Source: a virus
DNA: 39,458 bases
IMG/VR virus record: IMGVR_UViG_3300047309_000029
Location: 1 to 39,458 of that record
Reading direction: 5' to 3' (one strand)
The notes beneath the pieces were generated by a model that did not search any database, had not been told where the DNA came from, and saw only the letters and a list, made by a program, of their open reading frames with translations. Position numbers and translations under genes: made by a program. Below are positions 14,668 through 23,780 of the stretch, in pieces. Numbering within the stretch: position 1 is the stretch's first letter; each line of letters begins with the position of its first letter.

Positions 14668-14702
14668 GAGAACGATAAACTCTTTCTCTCTCTTTACTAA
14701 AC

Positions 14703-15719
14703 GTGGCAAACGTAAATCAAACCGTACTCGGTACGCTTAACAAGGCGGTTTCTAACACCGCTGGTGGTCAAGCGTACGATACTAAGTACGGCACCTATCT
14801 CAAGCTTTTTTCTGGCGAGATGTTCAAAGCCTATGAGGCTGCGACGATCGCAAAAGGAACTGTTCAAAGCCGAACTCTGAAGAACGGCAAGTCGATGCAG
14901 TTCATCTTCACTGGCCGTATGCAGGCTGGTTACCACACCCCCGGTACTCCTATCCTGGGTAGTGGGGATCCCCCGGTGGCAGAGAAGACCATCATTTGTG
15001 ACGACCTTCTCATTTCCAGTGCATTCGTTTACGACCTGGATGAGACGCTTGCTCACTACAACCTGCGTAGCGAGATTGCATCGAAGATTGGTTATGCCCT
15101 TGCTGAAGCGTATGACAAAAAGATCTTCCGTCAAATCGCTAAGTCTGCTCGTGAGGCCCACCCCATCACTGCTGCTCCCGGCCCTGAGCCCGGCGGTTCT
15201 GTGATCCAGCTGGGTGTGCAGAAGGAGTATGACGCTCAAGCCCTTGTTGATGCCTTCTTTGAGGCTGCTTCTATTCTCGATGAGAAGAACCTGCCTAAGC
15301 AAGGTCGGACTGCTGTGCTGTCCCCGCGTCAATACTATGCACTGATCTCTCAGGTTGACAGCAACATCCTTAACCGTGATTACGGTAACAACTCTGGCAG
15401 TCTGACCAGCGGTGAAGGTCTCTATGAAATCGCTGGTATCTCCATCAAGCGTTCTAACAACCTGCCCTTCCTGGCCGGTACTGTTGGCCGTGTGTCTGGT
15501 GAGAACAACGATTACTCTGGTGACTTCAGCACCCATTGTGGTCTGATCTACTACAAAGATGCTGCTGGTGTTGTGGAGGCTATTGGTCCTCAAGTGCAGA
15601 CCACTGGTTCTGATGTGCGTACCATGTATCAGGGCGACATCATTGTTGGCCGCCTTGCCATGGGTGTTGGTACTCTGAACCCCGCTGCTGCTATCGAGCT
15701 GCAGTCGGCTCGTTCCTGA
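14703..15719 (+). CDS. Major capsid protein, T7 gp10-like
   Basis: The 338-residue protein has the HK97-fold features of T7-type capsid proteins: an N-terminal arm, an E-loop region around YLKLFSGEMFKAYEAATIAKG and RTLKNGKSMQFIFTGRM, a central DLLISSAFVYDLDETLAHYNLR, and EIAGISIKRSNNLPF in the A-domain. Length is near T7 gp10A (345). It starts with GTG 14703 and has no Shine-Dalgarno sequence; a pyrimidine-rich tract precedes it, perhaps using ribosomal protein S1. Codons shift to CTG, CGT and GCT, as expected for the most abundant phage protein. No gp10B-type frameshift extension is evident. Confidence 0.95.
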   Translation: MANVNQTVLGTLNKAVSNTAGGQAYDTKYGTYLKLFSGEMFKAYEAATIAKGTVQSRTLKNGKSMQFIFTGRMQAGYHTPGTPILGSGDPPVAEKTIICDDLLISSAFVYDLDETLAHYNLRSEIASKIGYALAEAYDKKIFRQIAKSAREAHPITAAPGPEPGGSVIQLGVQKEYDAQALVDAFFEAASILDEKNLPKQGRTAVLSPRQYYALISQVDSNILNRDYGNNSGSLTSGEGLYEIAGISIKRSNNLPFLAGTVGRVSGENNDYSGDFSTHCGLIYYKDAAGVVEAIGPQVQTTGSDVRTMYQGDIIVGRLAMGVGTLNPAAAIELQSARS

Positions 15720-15737
15720 TAAGTGAGGTACTGAGTA

Positions 15738-15959
15738 ATGTCTATTGCTCCTGGATCCTCGCGTGTTGTAACCATTGGTGGTGCCTCTGCTGCACCTAAT
15801 GCTCCCAATGGCAAGATCTTTGGCTCGTCTAAAAGCGTCAAATCGTTCACTGTAAACCCGATGTCTCCTCTGGAGTCTGGTCGTCAAGTGAGCGGTACTG
15901 GCGTACTTGATCGTGCTTCCAGCGCCAGCTCTATTGCTGGTAACACTGCTGCAACTTAA
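15738..15959 (+). CDS. Small serine/glycine-rich virion protein (73 aa)
   Basis: First of three short genes between capsid gene and terminator. The product is rich in serine, glycine and alanine (SSRVVTIGGASAAPNAPNG, RASSASSIAGNTAAT), with no membrane segment, and is probably extended or disordered. Its optimal codon use matches the capsid gene, so it should be abundant, which fits a capsid-associated protein. GAGGTACTGAGTA before ATG 15738 supplies a ribosome binding site. No family recognised. Confidence 0.7.
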   Translation: MSIAPGSSRVVTIGGASAAPNAPNGKIFGSSKSVKSFTVNPMSPLESGRQVSGTGVLDRASSASSIAGNTAAT

Positions 15960-15979
15960 TCTATCAGGACTCTTAACCC

Positions 15980-16468
15980 ATGTCTCTTACTCTTAACGGT
16001 AACTTCGGTGCTGTATATCAGCCCGATGTTCTTACTGCTGGTAACATTGTTGATGCTGATGCAACTGTTACTAACAGCGCAACTCTGGTGACTGTGCCCC
16101 AGCTCACCATTCCCATTGGTGCCAACGAGCGTGTGCTCCTGCGCTATAACATCCAGTTCAACGCTACTGCTGCTGGTGACTTCAAGTACTTCGTGGATGC
16201 TCCGGCTTCCCCGACTCTCTTCCGTCAAGGTGCTATCTCTGTTGACCCTGCTGGTGCTGTGGCTGGTGGCGCCATTCTGACTGCTGAAAGCAACACTGCA
16301 AGTGTTGTCTCCGCTTCTGCTGGTGGTGGTCTGCTGCTGCTGAATGTGATCGTCGCTAACGGCACTACCGCTGGTAATATCACCTTCTCGTTCGCTCAGA
16401 ACACTGCGACTGCTTCTGAGGCTGCAATCGTTCGTGCTGGCTCCTATCTCGAATATCGGTACTTCTGA
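15980..16468 (+). CDS. Probable capsid decoration protein (162 aa)
   Basis: The product is beta-rich, with repeated valine/threonine/alanine strands and almost no charge after residue 40, and ends AGSYLEYRYF. Segments such as ERVLLRYNIQFNATAAGDFKYFVDAP and GNITFSFAQNTATASEAA look like a jelly-roll or immunoglobulin-like decoration domain. It follows the capsid gene with the same expression-optimised codons and precedes the terminator, the usual place for capsid-stabilising proteins. No named family can be assigned with confidence. Confidence 0.68.
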   Translation: MSLTLNGNFGAVYQPDVLTAGNIVDADATVTNSATLVTVPQLTIPIGANERVLLRYNIQFNATAAGDFKYFVDAPASPTLFRQGAISVDPAGAVAGGAILTAESNTASVVSASAGGGLLLLNVIVANGTTAGNITFSFAQNTATASEAAIVRAGSYLEYRYF

Positions 16469-16470
16469 TT

Positions 16471-16755
16471 ATGGCTAACGCTGCAACTAATGCTGGCGGT
16501 AGCGGTGTAGGCGGTACTCGGGCTGCTGGTCTCCCCAGCACCCGTTCCTCCTTCTCCTTTACTGTCGGTACTAACTACAACACGTCCAGCGGCAGCATCA
16601 CCAACACGACTGCTATTCGTCGTTCGGTGGCTCGTACTAGCCGCTCTGCTCCCACCAACTATGGTGGTGTGTTCTCGGAGACCCAAGGTCTTCGTATTGC
16701 TTATCCCGGTGCTGAGCTGGATAGCCCCGCTATCACCCGCTCTGGTACTAGCTGA
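16471..16755 (+). CDS. Small glycine/serine-rich virion protein (94 aa)
   Basis: Begins 2 bp after the decoration-like gene and ends just before the terminator at 16769. The product is rich in glycine, serine, threonine and arginine (NAGGSGVGGTRAAG, TAIRRSVARTSRSAPTNYGG), moderately basic and probably extended. Context and codon use suggest a minor capsid component, with no homology evidence visible. Confidence 0.65.
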   Translation: MANAATNAGGSGVGGTRAAGLPSTRSSFSFTVGTNYNTSSGSITNTTAIRRSVARTSRSAPTNYGGVFSETQGLRIAYPGAELDSPAITRSGTS

Positions 16756-16768
16756 GTACTAACTAACT

Positions 16769-16799
16769 GGGGAGTCCTTCGTGGCTCCCTCTTTTTTTA
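16769..16799 (+). terminator. Rho-independent terminator after the capsid gene block
   Basis: GGGAGTCC (16770-16777) and TGGCTCCC (16782-16789) pair over 7 positions, one of them G-T, with a TTCG-centred loop, followed by seven Ts (16792-16798). It matches the place of T7 Tphi after gene 10 and should raise capsid-block transcripts over tail transcripts. Confidence 0.88.
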
Positions 16800-16821
16800 A
16801 CTTCTTAATAACGCTATCGTT

Positions 16822-17433
16822 ATGCCGTTTCCAACTACTAACGCTCAGACTGAGCTTCAAGCTGTTAATGAAATTCTGGCGTCAGTAGGTCAGGCGCCTG
16901 TTACTACTCTCGATCAAACCAACCCGGACGTTGCGATTGCATACGACACACTAATCCAAGTGTCACGGGAAGTTCAGGCAGAGGGGTGGACATTTAATCG
17001 TGAATATGAATACCCGTTCACTCCCGATAATAACGATGAAATTCAGATTCCTGGTAATGTCTTGCAGTTGGATCTAACACCAGACTACCGGGATAAAGAT
17101 GCAGTAATTCGTAGTGGTAAGCTATATGACCGCACTGCTCACACATACAAGTGGACTGATGCTGAAGTGAAGTGTGACGTGCTTTGGTATTTTGATTGGG
17201 TAGACCTTCCAATTCCTGTCAAGGATTACATCGTGGCACGGGCTGCAACGATTGTCTCCAGTCGGATTGTAGGTGACAGCACTCAATATCAAATGCTCCA
17301 ACAACGGGAAGCATACACCCGTGCTATGGCTTTGGAATATGAATGCAACCAAGGTAACTACACGTTCTTTGGTCACCCTCGTGGTGAGAACTACTACAAC
17401 AGCTATGAACCGTATAAGGCATTGTATCGCTGA
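16822..17433 (+). CDS. Tail tubular protein A, T7 gp11-like
   Basis: The 203-residue protein has the gatekeeper-family start TELQAVNEILASVGQAPVTTLDQTNPDVAIA, then VSREVQAEGWTFNREYEYPFTPD and LDLTPDYRDKDAVIRSGKLYDR, and ends with the GNYTF...Y region. These match T7 gp11 (196 residues), which forms a ring below the portal. It is the first gene after the terminator and overlaps the tail tube B gene by one base. Confidence 0.94.
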   Translation: MPFPTTNAQTELQAVNEILASVGQAPVTTLDQTNPDVAIAYDTLIQVSREVQAEGWTFNREYEYPFTPDNNDEIQIPGNVLQLDLTPDYRDKDAVIRSGKLYDRTAHTYKWTDAEVKCDVLWYFDWVDLPIPVKDYIVARAATIVSSRIVGDSTQYQMLQQREAYTRAMALEYECNQGNYTFFGHPRGENYYNSYEPYKALYR

Positions 17434-19865
17434 TGGCAAGTGTAACACAACGAATCCCAAACTTCTTGGGTGGTGTATCAAAACAACCTGATGACAAGAA
17501 ACTTCCTGGTCAAGTCAAAGAGTGCATTAACTCATACCCTGACCCTACGTTTGGTCTGAGTAAAAGGCCTGGTACAAAGTGGTTACAGAACCTGTCATCA
17601 ACCACCAATGAGTTTCAAAACGGTAAATGGTTCTATATTAACCGCGATGCTACTGAACGGTACATTGGTGTTATCTACGGGACCAGCATTAAGATATGGA
17701 ATGTAGGATCTGGTGTTGCTGCAACAGTTACTAATAATGGCACAGGTTATCTGACATATGGTACATCTAACGCCAAGAACTCGTTGCAGGTGTTGACCGT
17801 TCAGGACACAACCATTGTCACGAACAATACAGTAACTGTTACAACACAAGCTGCACCGTCGTTCACAGCTAACAGCAAAGCGACCATTCGCCTTTATCAG
17901 GCTGATTACGGTTCTGAATACAAAGTCACAATCACACCAAGTGGTGGTTCACCTGTTTCTATCACACCATATGTGACAAAGAACGCTGAACCTGGCACTA
18001 ACTCCAGTACGACAAACAATAAGGTTCTCAACGTTGATGATATTCTCACTGAACTGAAGTCACGTATTGATGGCCTTGCTGTTTCTGGTCTGACTTGTAC
18101 AAAGCTAAAAGGTACACTAGAGCTATCCAGAACCGTCTCAGGCAGCCCTGCGGCGTTCTCTATCACGGTCTCTGGTGGAGTCAATGGTGATGACCTAAGG
18201 GCTTATCAAGACTCCGTAGCGACGCTTGCAGAGCTGCCTGCTGAGACGAATCATAACCGTGTGGTTCAGGTAGCAAACAGTACCCTTCAAGAGGACTCCT
18301 ACTGGGTCAAGTTCATTGCAGATAACGGAACTTCTGGTAAGGGTATCTGGGAGGAAACAGTTGCACCGAATGTATCCACAGGTCTGACTGCTGCAACGAT
18401 GCCTCACCAGTTGAGGAACACAGCACTCAATACTTTTATCTTTGAACCAATTACTTGGGAACCACGTCTTGTTGGTGATGACACGACAAACGAACACCCG
18501 AGCTTTGTAACAAAGAAGATCCAACAAGCATTCTTCCATAACAACAGGCTTGGATTCCTAACGGAAGACAATGTGTCTATGAGTCAATCTGGGGAGTTCT
18601 TCAACTTCTACAGTGTTACTGCTTTGACACAAGTAGCATCAGATCCTATCGACCTGAGCTGCTCTAGTCTTAGACCTGCTGTACTCCATGCTGTGCTGCC
18701 ATCTCCTCAGGGTTTGGTGTTGTTCAGCAAGAGCCAACAGTTCCTGATGTTCTCAGATAGTGGTGTGCTGACACCAGCGACAACAACTATCCGAAGCATT
18801 GCGAACTACGAAAGTGATCCGCTGATTGATCCGGTTGATGTCGGTACAAATATTGTATTCCTGAGTAAGTCTCCAGGTTACACTCGTATCTACGGCATGG
18901 TAACCCGTGGTCAACAGGAGAACCCTGATGTAATTGACATCGGGCGTATTGTCTCTGAATGGGTTCCTGATACTGTCGATTCGCTGATTGCATCACCACA
19001 GAACTCGTTTGTTGCAATGACTGGTACTGAGACTCCATACATTTACTTCTATCGAACGTATGGTGATTCAGAACAGACCATGATGCAGACGTGGTTCAGC
19101 TGGAAGATGGCAGGTAATGTTCAGTTCATGATTGCTGATAGCGATGACATGTATGTTGTCACTTATCAATCTGGACAATACACACTTGCCAAAGCAAACC
19201 TGACTCAGACGCCTGATGATGCCATCCTTCGTGCTGATAGTGGTCAGGTTCTACAAGTATGTCTTGATCTCTACGCAACTGCCAACTCAATCAGTTACGA
19301 CTCAGGTACAGATACTTCTAAATGCTACCTCAAATGTAAGGACATTACAGCGTTGACACCAGCTGTCATCATTGCTGACCCCAACAACACAGGTGAATCT
19401 GGTTACACCTTGACTCCTACTCGTGGGAGTGATGGGACTGGTCCGTACTTTGTTATCCCTGGAGATTGGTCTGGTCAAGCATCGAAGGTGTATCTCGGAT
19501 TCAAGTATGACTTTGATATTCAGCTACCTCGATTCTATTACCAAGTGGGTGAGGGGTTATCTGATTACACAGCAAACCTGACGATCTCCCGTATGAAGTT
19601 CTCTGTTGGTCTATCGAGCAACGTTGGCTTCAAGATGAAATCACGAGGGGCTTCAGAGTGGTACGACGTTCAGTCCATTCAGAATGCTGATTACTATTTG
19701 GCAGACGATGTGCCATTGAATGAACAAACAGTATATACACTACCCATACATCAACGCAATAATAACTTTACATTGAGAGTATTTAGCGACTCCCCGTTTC
19801 CTGTGTCGTTGACATCAATGATGTGGGAAGGGAATTATTCACCTCGATATTATAGGAGGACGTAG
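17433..19865 (+). CDS. Tail tubular protein B (nozzle), T7 gp12-like
   Basis: The 810-residue protein starts VTQRIPNFLGGVSKQPDDKKLPGQVKECIN, the typical opening of T7 gp12 family proteins (RIPNFLGGVSQQPD), followed by PTFGLSKRPGTKWL. The central region NRLGFLTEDNVSMSQSGEFFNFYSV and the C-terminal beta-propeller-like repeats match the nozzle of podovirus tails, which anchors the fibres and forms the DNA channel. Length is close to T7 gp12 (794). Its last codons contain AGGAGG (19855-19860), the ribosome binding site of the next gene. Confidence 0.95.
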   Translation: MASVTQRIPNFLGGVSKQPDDKKLPGQVKECINSYPDPTFGLSKRPGTKWLQNLSSTTNEFQNGKWFYINRDATERYIGVIYGTSIKIWNVGSGVAATVTNNGTGYLTYGTSNAKNSLQVLTVQDTTIVTNNTVTVTTQAAPSFTANSKATIRLYQADYGSEYKVTITPSGGSPVSITPYVTKNAEPGTNSSTTNNKVLNVDDILTELKSRIDGLAVSGLTCTKLKGTLELSRTVSGSPAAFSITVSGGVNGDDLRAYQDSVATLAELPAETNHNRVVQVANSTLQEDSYWVKFIADNGTSGKGIWEETVAPNVSTGLTAATMPHQLRNTALNTFIFEPITWEPRLVGDDTTNEHPSFVTKKIQQAFFHNNRLGFLTEDNVSMSQSGEFFNFYSVTALTQVASDPIDLSCSSLRPAVLHAVLPSPQGLVLFSKSQQFLMFSDSGVLTPATTTIRSIANYESDPLIDPVDVGTNIVFLSKSPGYTRIYGMVTRGQQENPDVIDIGRIVSEWVPDTVDSLIASPQNSFVAMTGTETPYIYFYRTYGDSEQTMMQTWFSWKMAGNVQFMIADSDDMYVVTYQSGQYTLAKANLTQTPDDAILRADSGQVLQVCLDLYATANSISYDSGTDTSKCYLKCKDITALTPAVIIADPNNTGESGYTLTPTRGSDGTGPYFVIPGDWSGQASKVYLGFKYDFDIQLPRFYYQVGEGLSDYTANLTISRMKFSVGLSSNVGFKMKSRGASEWYDVQSIQNADYYLADDVPLNEQTVYTLPIHQRNNNFTLRVFSDSPFPVSLTSMMWEGNYSPRYYRRT

Positions 19866-19868
19866 TAG

Positions 19869-20726
19869 ATGGTTTGGCCTATCATTGGCGGGATCGCCAT
19901 GGGTGCGATTAGTGCTGTAACTGGATCATCTGCTCAAAGTAGTGCCCGTGCCGCTGAGCAACGAAGGATCGAGAATCAGTATAGATATGACACAAAGAAC
20001 TGGCGGTTTAACTGGAGAAATGCAAAGCGTGATTATAACTACCGTCTAGAAGAGACCGGTGTTGCACGTAGCAATCAAGAGCAGAACCTACGGTACATGG
20101 AGCAGACTGCGCTCCGTGATTACCAATATAATCTTGCTATTCGTGACTACGATTACAAGAACCAGTTAAGGCAGTACAACGAATCAGAGCGGATCTACGG
20201 TCTACAACTTGGTTTCAACAATCAAGCTGCTCAGATGGCAATGGCTAATGAGGAGCGTCGGTTCAATGAGATCATGACTGGTATGGCATTTGAACAACAA
20301 GATATGTTGGTCAAAATGCTCCAAGAAGAAGGTGAGATCCAAGCACGAGGACAAAGTGGACGCTCTGCTGCAAAGTCAGTAGGAGCGGCGTTAGCAAGTT
20401 ATGGGCGAAATCAAGCTGTCCTTGCCGAAAGCCTCTTGAGTGCTCAGCGTGAATCGAGCGCCACGAAGCGTCAGATCGGTCTGGATAAGTACGGAGCAGA
20501 TCTCAACGCACAGTCTCGACGGATGCTCAAGCCGTTGCTCGCTCCTGCACCGATGGCTCCGCTCAAGATGCCCAGAGCAACGATCCTCGATCCGCTCAAG
20601 CCGAAGAAGCCGCCGAAGCCGATCAAGGGCACCAACACGATGCCAAGTACAAGCGGTTTATCAATAGCCAGCAGCTTCATTTCAAGTGGATTGGACGCAT
20701 ACAAGTCATTTGGTGGAAAATTCTAA
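19869..20726 (+). CDS. Internal virion protein, T7 gp14-like
   Basis: The 285-residue protein opens with a hydrophobic segment (VWPIIGGIAMGAISAVTG), then has a long helical region with repeated aromatic-acidic-asparagine units (RDYNYRLEE, RDYQYNLAI, RDYDYKNQL at about 57-100), and a proline/lysine-rich part near the end (LKPKKPPKPIK). T7 gp14 is of comparable size, sits at the same place and is ejected first to form a channel in the outer membrane; the N-terminal hydrophobic segment agrees. A perfect AGGAGG lies 8 nt upstream. Assignment rests on position and layout. Confidence 0.75.
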   Translation: MVWPIIGGIAMGAISAVTGSSAQSSARAAEQRRIENQYRYDTKNWRFNWRNAKRDYNYRLEETGVARSNQEQNLRYMEQTALRDYQYNLAIRDYDYKNQLRQYNESERIYGLQLGFNNQAAQMAMANEERRFNEIMTGMAFEQQDMLVKMLQEEGEIQARGQSGRSAAKSVGAALASYGRNQAVLAESLLSAQRESSATKRQIGLDKYGADLNAQSRRMLKPLLAPAPMAPLKMPRATILDPLKPKKPPKPIKGTNTMPSTSGLSIASSFISSGLDAYKSFGGKF

Positions 20727-20736
20727 GGACTTTTAA

Positions 20737-23700
20737 ATGGAACAAATAAGGTATCAAGGGTACGCCCGAGATAGAGGTTTTAACCCCATTCAGGTGTCAA
20801 CTGCCAGTGTTGAGGCAATCGGCCAACAAGGCTCAGCAATGCTACGGCAGATGCGTGAGAACCAAGACATTGAACGTAGTAACCGGAATGCTTTCATTCA
20901 AGCACAACAGAATGCTCAACAACTAGAACGCCAGAATCGAGCCGATAACTTTCAATTCCAGCAACAATCACGTCAGCAATACCAGCAAGGTGTACTGCGT
21001 AACCAAGAGATCAAGATCCAAGATGCAGTTAATGCTCAGCGGAACTTTGATAAGGATATGACTGCACTTGCTGTACTTGGGAATTTTTCAAGTACGATTG
21101 CAAAGCAGGTGGTTGAGTGGAAGAAAAGTAAAGATGAGGCAGAGCGAACACAAGCGTATGTCGACACATACATCAATGGACCTGATCCTGTCAAAGCTGG
21201 ACAGGTTCAGCAAGGTGTTGATGCAATCTACCAAGCCGATGATCGCATTAAAGAGACAGCACTAAATCTCCAAGCCGCAGGTGCGTCACCTGAAGCTGTG
21301 CGTTCTGTCACTAAGCTTTCAGCCGCAGGGAAAATCGGTCGAGCCCAAGCACTTTGGGAAATGGCTGCGATGGACTGGCCGAGCTGGTTACAGCAGCAAC
21401 GATCAGAGAATGAAACACCGCTGCTGCAGATGGTGGATCAAAGCACTGGATTGCCAGTTGCTGTCAGCCCAAAGACAGCTGTTGGCCCTGAGCAGCTTCA
21501 AGCTGTTAATCGTATCTTGTTAAAGCAATACCTAAAGGAACGCGGTCTAGTCGGCATTGGTCGTCCTGAACTTGCTGCTCCAATGCTGCAAAAGATGCGA
21601 GCAGCTGAGATGCAGATGCTTGAAGACGAGCGGATGGCTTACAGCATCAGCAGCTCTGAGCAGCAACTTGACGATGCCAAGGCAGCTGTAGTACCTCAGC
21701 TCAGGTCAGATCCTGGTAAAGCGTTCACTCGATTGGTAACTGCGTACAGCATGTCTCTTGACCAACGTGGACGCCCTCTGGGTCGTTCTACAGGTCGACA
21801 GAAGGCGCTTGATTTTCTCCGTCAGGGGATTGATGCGGGGGACATTGATGCTGCAGCAATTGACAACATTGAGAACAGCCCCACACCTCACCAACCATCA
21901 AAGACGTGGGGTGAGCTATATCCGTATGAATTCGCAAAGCTACGGGAAGAGATCGACAGCAATTACATCGAAGACTCAAACCGTCGAGATGCAATTCAGA
22001 AACAGGAGGGTAAGCAATGGTACGATTCAGTCATTGAAGATCTTTCTCAGAACCCACCATCTCAAGAAACAGTAGCGCAGCTGACAAGGTTCGGACTTAA
22101 CAACTTTGGGTATATTGATGATCGTTTGCAGTATTATGCAAACAATCTGACTCAAGAGAAGCTTGACGCTGATTCACTGAATGCTGAATTTACCAAGCTC
22201 GCCCAGTCGAATCGTCTTACGTTGTCAATGGTTCAAGATCCACGAGTTCCGTGGGATGTTAGACAGCGTTGGGAAGGTACTGCAAAGGCACAGACATCAG
22301 CTCGTGAGCAGACTGGTGATTTCAAAGATGAAAAAGAGGCAATCGAACTTAAGGTTCTCGCTGCAGCACAATGGAATAGTGCAAGTGGAGCGCCCAAGCA
22401 TTACACAATTCCTCTTGCAATAGCAGCTGCCAATGCTAAATTCAATAACTCAGTAGCAGTGTTGATGAAGAGTGGTATGTCACCACAACAAGCTGCTCAA
22501 CAAGCAGCGCAAGACATTATCACTGAGATTGGAGACGGAACTACTGGTAGGTTTAAGTTCAGGACTGAGGATGATACTGGATTCCGTAGTTTTGGATTCA
22601 CTGGCTATGGAACATCTAAAGAAGCAATTGCTGATGCCACAAGGCACTTCAATTTTGTTAAAGCAAAGATTGCCGGCGGTGGTGCTGCTTCGCTTGATCG
22701 GTTTGCATTGATCCCAAAGGAGATCTTGAGGCAAGCAGTTGAGCAAGGTGCTAGCCCTAACTATAAACCGCCTGCCATTGCGAATTATATTTCGGAATTG
22801 TACAATGGAAGCATCAGCCCGTTTGAAGTGCTGTCTCGTCAGGCTGCTGCACAAAAGGTGGGTACTGTTCCGATTCCACTTCCAATGCAAGAAGTGAATC
22901 AGGTAATCAGCCCTAAACTTCGACAGCTGCTTCTTTACAAACCTAGCACAAACAGAACGTATCGTGCATATACAGGTTCAGGTGTCTTTAATGAGAATCT
23001 TGTTCCTAATGGCTACGGCCGTCTGATTGCTCAAGTTGCATCAGCTAATGGTGTTGATCCTGGGTTGTTGGCTGGATTGGTGCGGGTTGAAAGTAATTTC
23101 AATCCCAACGCTGTGTCGCGTGCAGGTGCTGTTGGATTAGGACAGCTTATGCCAGGAACTGCAGGTGAGTTAGGCGTTAATCCACGGGATCCTCAACAAA
23201 ATCTCCAAGGTGCAGCTCGGTATCTAAGAAAGATGATCGACTCATTTGGCGGAGATCTTACAGCTGGTCTGCGTGCTTACAACCAAGGCCCTGGTAATCA
23301 ACAGCGATTCCCAGACGGTGTGTCTGAAGAGGCACGCTCGTATCCACGAAAGGTTCTTCAAGCAGCCGCTGCATTCGGCTTTAATCCAAACGGTGGTTCT
23401 CCATGGCGCAATGGAGCAACAATGCGCCCAAAGTTGGTGTACCGGATTGATGGTATTGGTCCGACATCAACCGGTCCTCACCTTGACGTAAAAGATACAA
23501 CTGGTGGATTGTTCGGTCGATATGACTTGGATAAATATATTGAAGTTGAAGTCAAAGGGAAGCGGCTACCACTAAGCACAGTAATGACTGACGATCAAGC
23601 TGCACATCGTAGACGTGGATCGCATGGTATTGACTTTGCATATGATCGTGGTACTCCAGTTTTCCTCAAAAACGGCGCACGCGTCGTATCAAATACACCG

Positions 23701-23778
23701 ACTGAACATGGTGACAAACTAGTTATCCAGCTTCCCAATGGTCGGACATTCTCATTCTTACATGGTCGTAAGGCTTAA
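20737..23778 (+). CDS. Internal virion protein with lytic transglycosylase and M23-like domains
   Basis: A 1013-residue core protein in the T7 gp15/gp16 position. The N-terminal 350 residues are glutamine-rich and helical. A soluble lytic transglycosylase domain lies at about 758-870, with the catalytic glutamate in LVRVESNFNP (about 784), AVGLGQLMPGTA and LRAYNQGPGN. The last 60 residues resemble an M23/LytM-type domain: HGIDFA, GTPVFLKNGARV and FLHG at the very end. It can cleave the glycan strands, and perhaps peptide cross-links, of peptidoglycan to let the ejection channel pass. T7 puts its transglycosylase at the N-terminus of gp16; here it is near the C-terminus of the earlier core protein and joined to an extra peptidase-like domain. 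Confidence 0.88.
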   Translation: MEQIRYQGYARDRGFNPIQVSTASVEAIGQQGSAMLRQMRENQDIERSNRNAFIQAQQNAQQLERQNRADNFQFQQQSRQQYQQGVLRNQEIKIQDAVNAQRNFDKDMTALAVLGNFSSTIAKQVVEWKKSKDEAERTQAYVDTYINGPDPVKAGQVQQGVDAIYQADDRIKETALNLQAAGASPEAVRSVTKLSAAGKIGRAQALWEMAAMDWPSWLQQQRSENETPLLQMVDQSTGLPVAVSPKTAVGPEQLQAVNRILLKQYLKERGLVGIGRPELAAPMLQKMRAAEMQMLEDERMAYSISSSEQQLDDAKAAVVPQLRSDPGKAFTRLVTAYSMSLDQRGRPLGRSTGRQKALDFLRQGIDAGDIDAAAIDNIENSPTPHQPSKTWGELYPYEFAKLREEIDSNYIEDSNRRDAIQKQEGKQWYDSVIEDLSQNPPSQETVAQLTRFGLNNFGYIDDRLQYYANNLTQEKLDADSLNAEFTKLAQSNRLTLSMVQDPRVPWDVRQRWEGTAKAQTSAREQTGDFKDEKEAIELKVLAAAQWNSASGAPKHYTIPLAIAAANAKFNNSVAVLMKSGMSPQQAAQQAAQDIITEIGDGTTGRFKFRTEDDTGFRSFGFTGYGTSKEAIADATRHFNFVKAKIAGGGAASLDRFALIPKEILRQAVEQGASPNYKPPAIANYISELYNGSISPFEVLSRQAAAQKVGTVPIPLPMQEVNQVISPKLRQLLLYKPSTNRTYRAYTGSGVFNENLVPNGYGRLIAQVASANGVDPGLLAGLVRVESNFNPNAVSRAGAVGLGQLMPGTAGELGVNPRDPQQNLQGAARYLRKMIDSFGGDLTAGLRAYNQGPGNQQRFPDGVSEEARSYPRKVLQAAAAFGFNPNGGSPWRNGATMRPKLVYRIDGIGPTSTGPHLDVKDTTGGLFGRYDLDKYIEVEVKGKRLPLSTVMTDDQAAHRRRGSHGIDFAYDRGTPVFLKNGARVVSNTPTEHGDKLVIQLPNGRTFSFLHGRKA

Positions 23779-23780
23779 CT

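Larger units (their letters stand above)
14402..14702. other. Gene-free leader upstream of the major capsid gene
   Basis: The 301 bp hold no credible ORF. They contain competing hairpins at 14494-14526, a TTGACA at 14563-14568 without a convincing -10 box, a small perfect hairpin TTTCAG/CTGAAA around 14590-14607, a 14-bp palindrome at 14654-14667 running into AGGGAGA, and a pyrimidine-rich tract (about 14680-14695) just before the GTG start. The position equals T7 phi10, the strong late promoter and leader of the capsid gene, so a promoter or leader RNA is expected here. Confidence 0.6.

Noticed and set aside
14697-15887. 396-codon open frame on the minus strand opposite the capsid gene
   Set aside because: It mirrors the expression-optimised codons of the capsid gene; the plus strand protein is unmistakable and no other minus-strand gene exists in the window.
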